NCBI RefSeq assembly: GCF_008704655.1
Contig: NZ_CP023688.1
Location: 4,936,001-5,000,000 of the forward strand
Reading direction: 5' to 3'
DNA: 64,000 bases
Source of the DNA: Streptomyces rimosus
Lineage (GTDB): Bacteria > Actinomycetota > Actinomycetes > Streptomycetales > Streptomycetaceae
In this document: piece after piece, positions 9,182 through 18,329 of the stretch
Position numbering within the stretch: the first letter of the stretch is position 1
How the letters are laid out: every line of letters starts with the position of its first letter
The notes under the pieces: model-generated
The model's database searches: none
The model's input: the letters and a program-made list of their open reading frames with translations, nothing else
What the model was told of the DNA's origin: nothing
Made by a program: the position numbers and the translations under genes

Positions 9182-10279
9182 ATGGATGATCAGCACGGTG
9201 AGCTTCCCCAACCGCACGGCGCCCATGGACGGCCTCCCACCAAGGCCGAGAGATGGGCCGCGTTCAAGAAGTCGCCGTTCCTGCCCGCCACCGTGCTGGT
9301 CTTCATCCTCGCCATCGCCGCCGGCCTCTTCGCGGGCTCGTACACCTACACCATGGCCAACCCGACCCCGCGGCACATCCCGACCGCCGTGGTCGGCCCG
9401 CCGGAATCCCCGCACGGCAAGGCGTTCGTCGGCGGCATGGAGAAGGCCCTGAACGCCTCCCTCCAGCTGCACGCGTACGACTCGTACGCCGAGGCCAAGG
9501 AGGGCATCGAGGAGCAGGAGGTCTTCGCGATCCTGCGGGTGCGGGAGCGGAGCGTGGAGCTGGACGTGGCCGGGGCGGCGGGCGCCCAGGTGGCGCAGGT
9601 GCTCGAACAGGCGGGGCCCGAGGTGGGCAAGGCGGTCGGCGTGCCGGTGGAGGTCAAGGACCTCAAGCCGCTGCAGGAGGGCGACCCGCGCGGGCTCGCC
9701 CTCTTCTACATCTCGCTCGCCGCGGTGATCATCGGCTTCGTCGGCGCGATCCAGCTGAGCGTGCACGCGCGCGGGCTCAACCCGCTGGAGCGGATCGCCT
9801 TCACCGTGCTGTACGCGCTGCTGGGCGCCTTCGCGATCGCCGCGGTCGTGGACTGGCTGCTGGGCGCGCTCGACCTGCCCTTCGTGGAGTCCTGGCTGAT
9901 CCTGGCGCTGACGATGTTCACGTCCGGCATGGTCTTCACGATGTTCAACACCCTGATCGGGCGCTGGGCCATGATCCCGACATGGGGCCTGATGGTGCTG
10001 CTGGGCAACCCGTCCTCGGGCGGCGCGGTCTCCTGGCCGCTGCTGCCGTCCGTCCTCGGGCACATCGGCCGCTGGCTGCCGCCGGGCGCCTCGGTCAACG
10101 CGCAGCACACCGCCGTCTACTTCGGCGGCTCGCAGCACGCCTTCCCGTTCCTGGTGCTGGCGGGCTGGGCGCTGGTCTCCTGCGCGGTCTTCTGGACGTG
10201 GCGGCACCGGCATCCGGGCGGGCGCGAGGTGGGGGCGCTCGCTTCGGGCGTGCACCGGGCGGGTGCGCCGGGGGCCTGA
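9182..10279 (+). CDS. polytopic membrane protein, ABC-2/YhgE-like permease
   Basis: A 365-aa membrane protein. One N-terminal helix (about 35-57, FLPATVLVFILAIAAGLFAG) is followed by an extracytoplasmic domain of ~130 residues and then a block of about five helices (from GLALFYISLAAVIIGFVGAI). This 1+5 layout is that of DUF3533/ABC-2-type permeases such as YhgE/Pip, which export or flip unknown substrates. There is no ATPase next to it, so a transport role is inference. The ATG at 9182 lacks a clear ribosome site. It diverges from hrpA and ends before a bidirectional terminator. Confidence 0.75.
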   Translation: MDDQHGELPQPHGAHGRPPTKAERWAAFKKSPFLPATVLVFILAIAAGLFAGSYTYTMANPTPRHIPTAVVGPPESPHGKAFVGGMEKALNASLQLHAYDSYAEAKEGIEEQEVFAILRVRERSVELDVAGAAGAQVAQVLEQAGPEVGKAVGVPVEVKDLKPLQEGDPRGLALFYISLAAVIIGFVGAIQLSVHARGLNPLERIAFTVLYALLGAFAIAAVVDWLLGALDLPFVESWLILALTMFTSGMVFTMFNTLIGRWAMIPTWGLMVLLGNPSSGGAVSWPLLPSVLGHIGRWLPPGASVNAQHTAVYFGGSQHAFPFLVLAGWALVSCAVFWTWRHRHPGGREVGALASGVHRAGAPGA

Positions 10280-10387
10280 CGCGCGGTACAGGTACGGAGC
10301 GGCCGTCCTCCGGGGCGGCCGCTTCGGCCACCTGGCCCGGCAGGAGACCTGAGGAACGAGACCCGAAGCACGGGCCCCGAAGCATGA

Positions 10388-10419
10388 AAAAGGCCCCGAT
10401 CCGAAGATCGGGGCCTTTT
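10388..10419. terminator. bidirectional terminator, UUCG loop on minus strand
   Basis: Stem AAAAGGCCCCGATC (10388-10401) pairs perfectly with GATCGGGGCCTTTT (10406-10419). The plus-strand loop is CGAA; the minus-strand loop is TTCG closed by C-G, the extra-stable UUCG tetraloop. It separates the membrane-protein gene from the convergent tRNA cluster, and A/T tails serve both directions. Confidence 0.93.
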
Positions 10420-10427
10420 CCCACTGC

Positions 10428-10504
10428 TGGTGGCTGGGGCCGGGGTCGAACCGGCGACCTATCGCTTTTCAGGCGATCGCTCGTACCAACTGAGCTACCC
10501 AGCC
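10428..10504 (-). tRNA. tRNA-Phe (GAA)
   Basis: A 77-nt gene including an encoded CCA (10428-10430). Acceptor GGCTGGG/CCCAGCC, D loop AGCTCAGTTGGT, anticodon loop CTGAAAA (GAA) and T loop GGTTCGACCCC are all present. It is last in a Glu-Asp-Phe cluster. Confidence 0.96.
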
Positions 10505-10508
10505 ACAG

Positions 10509-10583
10509 CGGTCCTGACGGGATTTGAACCCGCGGCCTCCACCTTGACAGGGTGGCGAGCACTCCAAACTGCTCCACAGGACC
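10509..10583 (-). tRNA. tRNA-Asp (GTC), copy 2
   Basis: Identical to the copy at 4746-4820 over its full 75 nt: anticodon GTC, acceptor GGTCCTG/CAGGACC. It lies 4 nt upstream of tRNA-Phe, so the two are almost certainly co-transcribed. Confidence 0.96.
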
Positions 10584-10622
10584 TTGCACTGTGCGAGAAC
10601 AAGTCTCGCACACGGTAATGCG

Positions 10623-10695
10623 TGCCCCCAACGGGATTCGAACCCGTGCTACCGCCTTGAAAGGGCGGCGTCCTGGGCCACTAGACGATGAGGGC
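10623..10695 (-). tRNA. tRNA-Glu (TTC)
   Basis: A 73-nt gene with acceptor GCCCTCA/TGGGGGC (one G-T pair), anticodon loop CTTTCAA (TTC) and T loop GGTTCGAATCC. CCA is not encoded. It is the promoter-proximal gene of the Glu-Asp-Phe cluster. Confidence 0.95.
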
Positions 10696-10869
10696 TGATG
10701 GCCCGCCTTGGTGCCTTGTGGGGCGCCGTCGGGGACGTGAGAAGCATATGGGATGCAGGGACCGTTCGCCAAAACGGTTTGTTCGAACCCGGCGGCGGGG
10801 GCCGCGACGGGTCGGCCGGACGGGTGGTCCGTCCGACCCGCGGGCGGTGTCCCGGGCGAGTCGTGAGGC

Positions 10870-12528
10870 CTATGGGGAGCTGGGGGACGGTGTGCCGGAC
10901 GGGGTGGCCGAGGTGCCCGGGGAACGGGTGCCGGACGGCCCGGGGCTCGGCGACGGCGAGGCGCCCGGCCGGTTCTCCTGCGGCAGGTGACGGCTGACCT
11001 CGGCCTTCGACAGGCCCAGCCCGCCGAGCGTGATCTCGTCCCACGCCTGGAGGTGCCGGGTCCGGCGGTCCAGGTAGAGAACGGACGCCTGTACGGGCGC
11101 GGGCTTCTTGCCCTGCACCGCGCGCAGCCCGCCGCCGCCCGTGGAGCCCTCGATCATCAGCCGGGTGCCCCCGGGGAGCACGCTGTTCTCCCGGTGGTGG
11201 ATGTGCCCGGCCAGGGCCAGCGGAGCCAGGCCGTCGGCTTCGGCCGCCGCGACCGGGTTGTGCGCCAGCGCGATGTCCACGGGGGTGCCGGCCAGCCGCT
11301 GCGTACGGAGCGAGTCGGCCAGCTTGCCGCCCGCCGTCCGCTCGTCGAAGTCGCCCTCCTCGACGACCGAGCGGTCCGGCGTGAACTGCGGGTCGCCGAC
11401 GCCCGCGATGCGCAGCCCGCCGACGCTGACGGCCCGGCCGTCGTCGAGGACCGTCGCGTTCTTGCGGGTCGCCAGGTACTTCTGCGTGGTGGCGGAGTCG
11501 TGGTTGCCGCGCACCCACACGTACGGCGCGCCGAGCGTGGCGACCGGGTCCAGGAACGCGTTCTCGGCGGCCGAGCCGTGGTCCATGGTGTCGCCGGTGT
11601 CGATGATCACGTCGATCTTGTACTGCTTCACCAGCGACTTGATGATCTGCCAGGCCGCCGGGTTCAGGTGGATGTCGGAGACGTGCAGGACGCGGATGGT
11701 GGTGGGGTCGGGCGTGTACGCGGGCAGCGTCGAGGTCGCCTCGTACAGCTTGGTGACGTTCGTGACCAGGCGTGCCAATTCCTTTTGGTACACATCGAAT
11801 TCGCTGACGATGTTGCGGGCGTTGCCGACCACCGAGGGTGCCGAGGACAGCAGCCCGGAGAACTTCGGCTCCAGGACCGACTTGGGGTTCCAGGTGGCGT
11901 ACGCGGCGGCGCCGGACGAGGCCAGCAGGGCGAGCGCCAGCCCGCCGGCCGCCAGCGCGCGGCGCGGCCTGCGGTAGACGGCCAGGCCCAGCGCGGTGGC
12001 GCCGGAGACGACCGCGACGCAGGAGCGGAAGGCGAGGGTGCCGGTGCCGCTGATGACGTCGCGGGTGACCTGCTCCTGGAGGCCGGCGAATCGTTCCGGG
12101 TGGTCGACCAGGGCCTGGGACCGTACGGGATCCAGCCGGTCGACGTCGACATCGAGCCGTATCGGCGCGTAGTGGCTGCGCAGTTCCAGGGCGCCCAGCG
12201 GCGAGACATTGATCTTCGTACCGCCGGTGAGCGACGGGCGCAGTGTCATGTTCGTGTCCACCGGCCCGACCGGCGCGTGGATGCTGCCGACGATCAGCAG
12301 CCCCAGCCAGGCGCCGAGCAGGGTGACGGCGAGCAGCCCGAGGGCGCGGGCGTACGGGTGCGGGGTGTGGGTGAGGGTACTGGTGGGGGCGGAGTGATGG
12401 GAGCGGTAGTCGCGGAGGACGGCGGCGGGAAGGCCCCGTACCCGGGTGAGCGAGGCACGGAGCAGCCGGAGCACGGAGGAGCCGGAGGAGCCCGGGGAGT
12501 CGTCCCCGGGCGGCGCGACGCGAGCCAT
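10870..12528 (-). CDS. membrane-anchored metallophosphoesterase
   Basis: A 552-aa protein. Two hydrophobic segments (ALGLLAVTLLGAWLGLLIVG at about 70-90 and ALAAGGLALALLASSGAAAY further on) bracket an extracytoplasmic stretch. A calcineurin-like phosphoesterase domain follows, with the metal-ligand blocks SDIHLN, DTGDTMDHG, GNHDSATT, AHNP and GHIHHREN. The C-terminus is Ser/Pro/Gly-rich. The substrate is unknown. The ATG at 12528 begins MARVAPPGDD and has only a weak GGGA upstream. It diverges from the small zincin gene. Confidence 0.88.
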   Translation of the reverse strand: MARVAPPGDDSPGSSGSSVLRLLRASLTRVRGLPAAVLRDYRSHHSAPTSTLTHTPHPYARALGLLAVTLLGAWLGLLIVGSIHAPVGPVDTNMTLRPSLTGGTKINVSPLGALELRSHYAPIRLDVDVDRLDPVRSQALVDHPERFAGLQEQVTRDVISGTGTLAFRSCVAVVSGATALGLAVYRRPRRALAAGGLALALLASSGAAAYATWNPKSVLEPKFSGLLSSAPSVVGNARNIVSEFDVYQKELARLVTNVTKLYEATSTLPAYTPDPTTIRVLHVSDIHLNPAAWQIIKSLVKQYKIDVIIDTGDTMDHGSAAENAFLDPVATLGAPYVWVRGNHDSATTQKYLATRKNATVLDDGRAVSVGGLRIAGVGDPQFTPDRSVVEEGDFDERTAGGKLADSLRTQRLAGTPVDIALAHNPVAAAEADGLAPLALAGHIHHRENSVLPGGTRLMIEGSTGGGGLRAVQGKKPAPVQASVLYLDRRTRHLQAWDEITLGGLGLSKAEVSRHLPQENRPGASPSPSPGPSGTRSPGTSATPSGTPSPSSP

Positions 12529-12677
12529 TGGGCGCGTATTCCCGGGCGCCGCGCCCGTCATGCCCGGAAAACGGCCCGTTAAGGGCGCCGGGAACCGCCG
12601 CGCCGCTGCCCCGCCGACGGGGCCGCCCGGTACCGCTGCCGTGCGTGGCGTGGCGGACAATGGGGGGTGTGCTGGAG

Positions 12678-13019
12678 ATGACGCGCGAGGAGTTCGAGGA
12701 ACTGGTCGCCGAGGCGCTGGACCGGATCCCGCCGGAGCTGACACGGCTGATGGACAACGTGGCGGTGTTCGTCGAGGACGAACCACCGGCCGAGGACCCC
12801 GATCTCCTGGGGCTGTACGAGGGCACGCCGCTGACCGACCGCGGCGAGTGGTACGCGGGCGTGCTGCCCGACCGGATCACCGTCTACCGCAACCCGACCC
12901 TGCGCATGTGCGAGACGCGCGAGGACGTGGTGGCGGAGACGGAGGTGACCGTCGTCCACGAGATCGCGCACCACTTCGGCATCGATGACGAGCGGCTGCA
13001 CGCGCTGGGGTACGGCTGA
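12678..13019 (+). CDS. metallopeptidase family protein (minimal zincin, DUF1025 type)
   Basis: A 113-aa protein with the zinc-peptidase motif HEIAHHFGIDDERL near its C-terminus (HExxHxxGxxD) and conserved TREEFEELVAEALDRIP at the start. This is the small 'metallopeptidase family' common in actinobacteria and acidobacteria; substrates are unknown. The ATG at 12678 has a run of G 10 nt upstream; a GTG at 12669 and an ATG at 12660 are in frame and possible. It is followed by a lipoprotein gene about 200 bp downstream. Confidence 0.85.
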   Translation: MTREEFEELVAEALDRIPPELTRLMDNVAVFVEDEPPAEDPDLLGLYEGTPLTDRGEWYAGVLPDRITVYRNPTLRMCETREDVVAETEVTVVHEIAHHFGIDDERLHALGYG

Positions 13020-13224
13020 GGGGCGCGCCGGGTTCGGGGCCTGGTGACCGGCGGTTCGCGGCTTTCGTGGCGTTCGGGGTGCTGCCGGGGGCGTCCGGGG
13101 CGGTGATCAGGGGAAAACGGGCCGGATCCGGTGCGTACGGCGCGTGTCCTCCGGCCGTCGGCGGGAGTTGGGCAGGGCGTTCATCTCCGCAGTCTCCGCG
13201 CCCCCGGATCCGGAGGTCCCGCCT

Positions 13225-13776
13225 GTGCGCCCGATCGCTTCCCCCCTTACCGGACCGGCCCTGACCCGGCTCGCCGCCGCCGTGGCCGCCGCGTCCGCCC
13301 TGACCGCGTCGCTGAGCGGCTGCATGGCCGTGAGCGACGCGGAACCGCCCAGGCCCTCGGGTTCGGCCGCACGGCACGACGGCGGGCCCGCGCCGGACGG
13401 CGGTGCGGTGGACAGCCGTACGGAAAGTCCCCGGCGCACGGCAGGGCGCATGGTCGGCGGACACGGTGCGGAGGGGCACGCGGGGGCGCCCGCGAAGGGA
13501 CGCGCGCCGTCGGAGCGCTCGGCGGAGCCGCAGCCCGAGCCCGCGTCGGGTGACGTTCCCGGCCCTTCGCAGGCCGGCCCGTCGCGTTCCCGTACCGCGG
13601 CGCCCCCACCGTCGAGGCCCGGCAGCAGCCGGCCCTCGACGCCCTCCCGGCCGCCCCGTACGACTCCGACCGTGAAGCCGACACCGAGCGCGACCCCGGA
13701 CCCGGAGCCGAGCGCTCCCGCGTCGTCCCCGACGTCCGGGCCGCCCGGTCCGTCACAGCCGGAAACTTCGGGTTGA
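13225..13776 (+). CDS. putative secreted lipoprotein, Pro/Ser-rich
   Basis: A 183-aa protein. The N-terminal signal peptide ends in LTASLSGC, a lipobox at about residues 25-32. The remainder is low-complexity Pro, Ser, Ala and Gly with no recognisable domain, which looks like an extended cell-wall spacer. The GTG at 13225 has GGAGG 8 nt upstream, so the longer frame upstream is not used. It precedes the DEAD-box helicase gene but is separated from it by 370 nt, so co-transcription is unlikely. Confidence 0.7.
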   Translation: MRPIASPLTGPALTRLAAAVAAASALTASLSGCMAVSDAEPPRPSGSAARHDGGPAPDGGAVDSRTESPRRTAGRMVGGHGAEGHAGAPAKGRAPSERSAEPQPEPASGDVPGPSQAGPSRSRTAAPPPSRPGSSRPSTPSRPPRTTPTVKPTPSATPDPEPSAPASSPTSGPPGPSQPETSG

Positions 13777-14148
13777 CGGAGAGCGCGGGCTGACGGGGCG
13801 GGGCGGTGTACTAAGGGTGCTGGACTGCGTACGGACGGGACCGGACGGCATACGGGCGCGAGGCCGTAACCGGGACTGAAGGGCAGCGGCGGGGGAGCGG
13901 GGTGGCGGGGCGCACGAGGCGGGCGGGGGCGCGGGTGGCGAACGGTGGTTCGGAGGGCATTTGCCTTTCGGGGGCCAAGGTGAGTATGGTGGTAGATCGT
14001 TTGATCCCATTTGCCCGGCGCGTGAAGAGCGCCGTGTGGCGCGTTCTCTCCCTTGCCGTGGCTGACCGCATTGAGGCGGTCGTTTTCGAAGTCTCACGGA
14101 GTTTGGGCGCGTGCCTGTGCCGAGACTCCGGAAGGTTTCGCATTTCGC
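13777..14148 (+). promoter_or_regulatory. promoter and long leader of the DEAD-box helicase gene
   Basis: No gene is supported. TTGCCT at 13961-13966 and TATGGT at 13985-13990, 18 nt apart, form a plausible promoter giving a leader of about 150 nt. The leader is less GC-rich than its surroundings and contains runs of T, fitting the long structured leaders often found on bacterial RNA-helicase genes. The leader's role is inference. Confidence 0.45.
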
Positions 14149-16380
14149 ATGTCTGTTTCCACTGATCAGTCCGTCCTGCCCGCGGCCGACGAGCAGGCCC
14201 CCCAGCAGGACCAGGCCGTCGCCGAGACGGTGACCGAGGCGGCCGCCCAGGCCGAGTCCCCCGAGACGGCCGAGTCCCCCGAGGACGCCGCCCCGCAGAT
14301 CACCTTCGCCGACCTCGGCCTCGACGAGAAGATCGTCCGCAAGCTGGCCGCGAACGGTGTCACCACCCCGTTCCCCATCCAGGCCGCGACCATCCCCGAC
14401 GCGCTCGCCGGCCGCGACATCCTCGGCCGCGGCCGTACCGGCTCCGGCAAGACCCTCTCCTTCGGTCTGCCGCTGCTCAGCCGCCTGGCCGGCGGCCACA
14501 CCGCGAAGAAGCGCCCGCGCGGCGTCATCCTCACCCCGACCCGTGAGCTGGCCATGCAGGTCAGTGACGCGCTGCAGCCGTACGGCGACGTCCTGGGCCT
14601 CAAGCTCAAGGTCGTCTGCGGCGGTACGTCCATGGGCAACCAGATCTACGCGCTGGAGCGCGGCGTCGACGTGCTCGTCGCCACCCCCGGCCGACTGCGC
14701 GACATCATCAACCGTGGCGCCTGCTCGCTGGACGACGTCGAGACCGCCGTCCTGGACGAGGCCGACCAGATGGCCGACCTGGGCTTCCTGCCCGAGGTCA
14801 CCGAGCTGCTCGACCTGATTCCGTCCGGCGGCCAGCGGATGCTGTTCTCCGCCACGATGGAGAACGAGATCGGCACCCTGGTCAAGCGCTACCTGACCGA
14901 CCCGGCGACCCACGAGGTCGACGCGGCCCAGGGCGCGGTCACCACCATGACCCACCACGTGCTGGTCGTGAAGCCGAAGGACAAGGCGCCGGTCACCGCC
15001 GCCATCGCCGCCCGCAAGGGCCGCACCATCATCTTCGTGCGCACCCAGCTCGGCGCCGACCGCGTCGCCGAGCAGCTCTGCGACTCCGGCGTGCGCGCCG
15101 ACGCGCTGCACGGCGGCATGACGCAGGGCGCCCGTACGCGCACGCTGGCCGACTTCAAGGACGGTTACGTCAACGTCCTCGTCGCCACCGACGTCGCCGC
15201 CCGCGGTATCCACGTCGACGGCATCGACCTGGTCCTGAACGTGGACCCGGCCGGCGACCACAAGGACTACCTGCACCGTTCCGGCCGTACCGCCCGTGCG
15301 GGCCAGTCCGGCACGGTCGTCTCGCTGGCCCTGCCGCACCAGCGCCGCCAGATCTTCCGCCTCATGGAGGACGCGGGCGTGGACGCCTCGCGTCACATCG
15401 TCGGCGGCGCCGGCGCCTTCGACGAGGACGTGGCCCGGATCACCGGCGCCCGCTCGCTCACCGAGGTGCAGGCCGACTCGGCGACCAACTCCGCCAAGCA
15501 GGCCGAGCGCGAGGCCCAGGAGCTCTCCCGCGAGCTGGAGCGCGCGCAGCGCCGTGCGGCCGAGCTGCGCGAGGAGGCCAACCGCCTGACCGCCCGCGCC
15601 GCGCGCGAGCGGGGCGAGGACCCGGAGGAGGCGATCGCCGCCGCCGAGGCCGCCGTGGAGGAGGCCGCCGAGGCCGTCGTACCGGCCCAGGCCGCTCCCG
15701 AGGCCGACGAGGCGCCGCGCCGCTCCACGTACCGCGACGAGCGGGGCAACTACGAGCGCCGTGACCGCCGGGACAACGACCGCGGTGACCGTGGTGGCGA
15801 CCGCGGTGGCTTCCGTCGTGACGACCGTTCCGGTGGCGGTTTCAACCGTGACCGCCGTGACGACCGCTCCGGTGGTGGCTTCAACCGTGACCGTCGCGAC
15901 GACCGCTCGGGCGGCGGCTTCCGCCGTGACGACCGTTCCGGTGGCGGCTTCAACCGCGACCGCCGCGACGACCGCGGTGACCGTGGCGACCGGGGTGACC
16001 GTGGCGGCTTCCGTCGTGACGACCGCTCCGGTGGTGGCTTCAACCGTGACCGTCGTGACGACCGCTCCGGCGGTGGCTTCAGCCGCGACCGTCGTGACGA
16101 CCGCTCGGGCGGCGGCTTCAACCGCGACCGCGGCGACCGCCCGAACCGTTCCTTCAACCGTGACGACCGCTCCGGCGGCCGCCCGGGCGGCGGCTACCGC
16201 TCCGGTGGCGGCGACCGTCCGTACAACCGCGACCGCCGCGACGACCGCCCCTCCTCGGGCGGCGGCTACCGCTCGGGCGGCGGCGACCGTCCGTACGGCC
16301 GCCGTGACGACCACCGCGGCCACGGCGCCGGCTCCTTCGGCCGCCGTGACGACAAGCCGCGCTGGAAGCGCAACGGCTGA
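14149..16380 (+). CDS. DEAD-box ATP-dependent RNA helicase with R/D/G-rich tail
   Basis: A 743-aa helicase. After an acidic N-terminus come the Q-motif region (GVTTPFPIQAATIP), motif I GRTGSGKT, PTRELA, DEAD within VLDEADQMADLGF, SAT, and the C-terminal RecA domain with ARGIHVDGIDLV and HRSGRTARAG. A charged coiled-coil segment and then ~190 residues of repeated RDDRSGGGF/NRDRRDD units follow. Such RGG-like tails bind RNA nonspecifically and may drive condensates. It probably acts in ribosome assembly or mRNA decay. The ATG at 14149 has GGAAGG 13 nt upstream, which is long. Confidence 0.92.
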   Translation: MSVSTDQSVLPAADEQAPQQDQAVAETVTEAAAQAESPETAESPEDAAPQITFADLGLDEKIVRKLAANGVTTPFPIQAATIPDALAGRDILGRGRTGSGKTLSFGLPLLSRLAGGHTAKKRPRGVILTPTRELAMQVSDALQPYGDVLGLKLKVVCGGTSMGNQIYALERGVDVLVATPGRLRDIINRGACSLDDVETAVLDEADQMADLGFLPEVTELLDLIPSGGQRMLFSATMENEIGTLVKRYLTDPATHEVDAAQGAVTTMTHHVLVVKPKDKAPVTAAIAARKGRTIIFVRTQLGADRVAEQLCDSGVRADALHGGMTQGARTRTLADFKDGYVNVLVATDVAARGIHVDGIDLVLNVDPAGDHKDYLHRSGRTARAGQSGTVVSLALPHQRRQIFRLMEDAGVDASRHIVGGAGAFDEDVARITGARSLTEVQADSATNSAKQAEREAQELSRELERAQRRAAELREEANRLTARAARERGEDPEEAIAAAEAAVEEAAEAVVPAQAAPEADEAPRRSTYRDERGNYERRDRRDNDRGDRGGDRGGFRRDDRSGGGFNRDRRDDRSGGGFNRDRRDDRSGGGFRRDDRSGGGFNRDRRDDRGDRGDRGDRGGFRRDDRSGGGFNRDRRDDRSGGGFSRDRRDDRSGGGFNRDRGDRPNRSFNRDDRSGGRPGGGYRSGGGDRPYNRDRRDDRPSSGGGYRSGGGDRPYGRRDDHRGHGAGSFGRRDDKPRWKRNG

Positions 16381-16389
16381 CGCGGGTCT

Positions 16390-16457
16390 GTGACATCGCG
16401 GGGCCCGCACCGTACTTCCGTACATCGTCACGGAAGCCGGTGCGGGCCCCGCGTCAC
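16390..16457 (+). terminator. large nested hairpin terminator of the DEAD-box gene
   Basis: An outer stem (GTGAC with GTCAC) encloses GCGGGGCCCGCACCG pairing with its complement, and an inner CTTCCGT/ACGGAAG stem caps it. It starts 10 nt after the helicase stop. It has no T tract, as is usual for Streptomyces terminators. Confidence 0.85.
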
Positions 16458-16610
16458 AACTGCGGCTCCCGCACGGCCCGTTACCCGTACGCCGCGCCGC
16501 ACACCGGGCCCGCCCGCCATCCTCGCCCCGAAGCGGACGCATCCGCTCCGGCCCTCCGATGGCCAATGCCTTCGGGCTGCGGCGGGTACGCGGGCTATGC
16601 TGCTCGGTGC

Positions 16611-16683
16611 GGGCCATTAGCTCAATTGGCAGAGCAGTGGACTTTTAATCCATTGGTTCAGGGTTCGAGCCCCTGATGGCCCA
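16611..16683 (+). tRNA. tRNA-Lys (TTT), attachment site of the element
   Basis: A 73-nt gene with acceptor GGGCCAT/ATGGCCC, anticodon loop ACTTTTAAT (TTT) and T loop GGTTCGAGCCC. CCA is not encoded. Nucleotides 16642-16683 are also the left attachment core; the element supplies an identical 3' half, so the tRNA stays intact after integration. Its original terminator now appears to lie beyond the element, at 35016-35054. Confidence 0.97.
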
Positions 16684-18329
16684 CCGTCATCGGTTGAGGA
16701 AACCTCCTCTGACCTGCGAGGCAGCGACCCCATCGGCTCAGGCCGGTCGGGGCGCTGTTTCCTTTCCGGCCCGTGCGTGAGCGATGCGTGAGCGGGAGCG
16801 CCGGAGTCCTTGCCGACGGGTGTCTTCCGGCGACTCCTCGGAATGAGCTGCGCCGCCCTCTCGGCTATCTCACGGTCGAGCTCGGGCAGCAGACTCGTGT
16901 ACGTGTCCGAGGTCAGGGCGATGGTGGAGTGGCGCAGGACCTCCTTCACTGTGTGGATGTCCCCGCCGCCTCCGTGGGTAAGGGTGGCCGCGACGTGACG
17001 CAGATCGCGGAGCGTGATCGGCGGCAGGTCCGTGGACGCCAGAATGCGGCGGAACGTCTCTGAGACGGATTCCGGGTGCAGGGGCGAGCCGTCTTCCTGG
17101 GTGAAGACCTTGCCCGAGTCCTGCCACGCGGAGCCCCACGCCAGGCGCTCCGCGTCCTGACGGGCCTTGTGGGCCCGCAGGACGCCCAGATTCAGGCTGT
17201 CGAGCGCGATCGTGCCGGCGCTGCCGTCGGTCTTGGGCTCGGACTCGTACGGAGCCCAGCCGTCCACCACGATCTCCTTGGCGGGCGTGATCAGCCCCGC
17301 CTCCAGGTCGATGTCCGTCCACTCCTGCCCGACGCCCTCACCGCGCCGCAGACCGCGTGTCCCCACGAGGTGGAAGAACGGGTACAGGCGGTCGCCCTCG
17401 GCGGCGTCGAGGAAGACACCGAACTGTGCCGGAGTCCACACCATGACGGGACTCGGCAGCGTGCCCGTCTCGCGCCACCGGCGGACGCGCTCCTCCGTCC
17501 ACAGCAGAGGCTTCGGCCGCTTGCCGGATTCGAGTTCGACGTGGGCCGCCGGGTTGAACGTGATGAGCTGCTGGGCGATGGCGGCGTTGAGCGCGGCGCG
17601 CAGAGTCCGGCGGACAGCCTGCCGGGTGGCCGGGCCGTTCGGCTTCCGGAACGGCTTCATCCCGGCCAGCTTTCGCCGCTCCTCGGCCAGACGCGCTCGC
17701 TCGGCGGCCGTGGGACGTCCCGGCTTACTCAGCTTGCAGCGCGTGATCTGCTCGGTGCGGGCCCGGTTCTCGGCCTCGATCACCTCGTTCTGGAGCGCGA
17801 TGGCATCGAACATTTCCACCAGGTGGCCGACGTGGAGACGGTCGAGGCGGAGGTGCCCGATGCGCGGCTTCAGGTGCACACGAATGTGCGAGGCGTAGCC
17901 GTTGAGCGTCGTCTTGCGCCGCTTCTTGGAGGCAAACCACGAGTCGAGACACTCCCCGACGGTGACGGTGCCACGCAGCGCCAGACCCGCCCTCAGCCGG
18001 CGCCGGGTCTCCTCAGGCTCGGGCAGCGGCGCCTTCTCGTCGGCGATCTCCTCCAGCATGGCGGTCAGCCGCTCAGTGCTGTCCGGGTCGTCCTGATCGA
18101 CGAGGGCGAGGAGTGCGCGTATGCGGTCGAGGTCGGCCTGGGCGGCCTTGAGGCTCTCGTAGCCGGCGCGGCTGAAGGAGCGGCGGGCGCCGTCTTCGCG
18201 GGGCGGCAGCTCCTGGCGTATCGAGTAGGAGCCGTGCTTCCGGTTGGTGAGCTTGGGGCAGCTCTTGCCGAGCGGTTTGCCGGTGTGGGGGTCGCGGCAG
18301 TAGCAGCGGCGGTGAGTGGAGCCCTTCAA
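16617..18329 (-). CDS. int: tyrosine integrase of the element
   Basis: A 570-aa phage-type tyrosine recombinase that integrates and, with Xis, excises the element at tRNA-Lys. The N-terminus has a Cys/His-rich segment (RRCYCRDPHTGKPLGKSCPK) typical of actinobacterial AICE integrases. The catalytic domain shows GTRGLRRGE (first Arg), ITLRDLRHVAATL (HxxR box, with Arg in place of the first His), LRHST, and the nucleophile within SDTYTSLLPE. The TTG at 18329 has GGAGGA 6 nt upstream and overlaps the XRE stop (TTGA). The final codons lie inside tRNA-Lys, ending in WIKSPLLCQLS, so the C-terminus depends on the integrated state. Confidence 0.95.
   Translation of the reverse strand: MKGSTHRRCYCRDPHTGKPLGKSCPKLTNRKHGSYSIRQELPPREDGARRSFSRAGYESLKAAQADLDRIRALLALVDQDDPDSTERLTAMLEEIADEKAPLPEPEETRRRLRAGLALRGTVTVGECLDSWFASKKRRKTTLNGYASHIRVHLKPRIGHLRLDRLHVGHLVEMFDAIALQNEVIEAENRARTEQITRCKLSKPGRPTAAERARLAEERRKLAGMKPFRKPNGPATRQAVRRTLRAALNAAIAQQLITFNPAAHVELESGKRPKPLLWTEERVRRWRETGTLPSPVMVWTPAQFGVFLDAAEGDRLYPFFHLVGTRGLRRGEGVGQEWTDIDLEAGLITPAKEIVVDGWAPYESEPKTDGSAGTIALDSLNLGVLRAHKARQDAERLAWGSAWQDSGKVFTQEDGSPLHPESVSETFRRILASTDLPPITLRDLRHVAATLTHGGGGDIHTVKEVLRHSTIALTSDTYTSLLPELDREIAERAAQLIPRSRRKTPVGKDSGAPAHASLTHGPERKQRPDRPEPMGSLPRRSEEVSSTDDGGPSGARTLNQWIKSPLLCQLS
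16642..16685 (+). repeat. attL core (44-bp direct repeat)
   Basis: Identical to 34936-34979. It runs from the base after A16641, through the anticodon-arm, T-arm and acceptor 3' strand of tRNA-Lys, to ACC just past the discriminator. The bases flanking it on each side differ between the two copies, which fixes the limits. Confidence 0.96.
16774..16795. repeat. arm-type repeat, left end
   Basis: Two tandem near-copies of an 11-mer, TGCGTGAGCGA then TGCGTGAGCGG. The whole 22 bp recurs unchanged at 34798-34819, in the same orientation, inside the other end. It lies 88 bp inside attL, within the 3' part of int. A binding site for the integrase N-terminal domain or Xis is my inference. Confidence 0.7.

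Noticed and set aside
13753..16617. Long minus-strand open frame, Val/Ala/Thr-rich, across the DEAD-box gene
   Set aside because: It mirrors the codon bias and the R/D/G repeat DNA of the helicase gene; no motif of its own.
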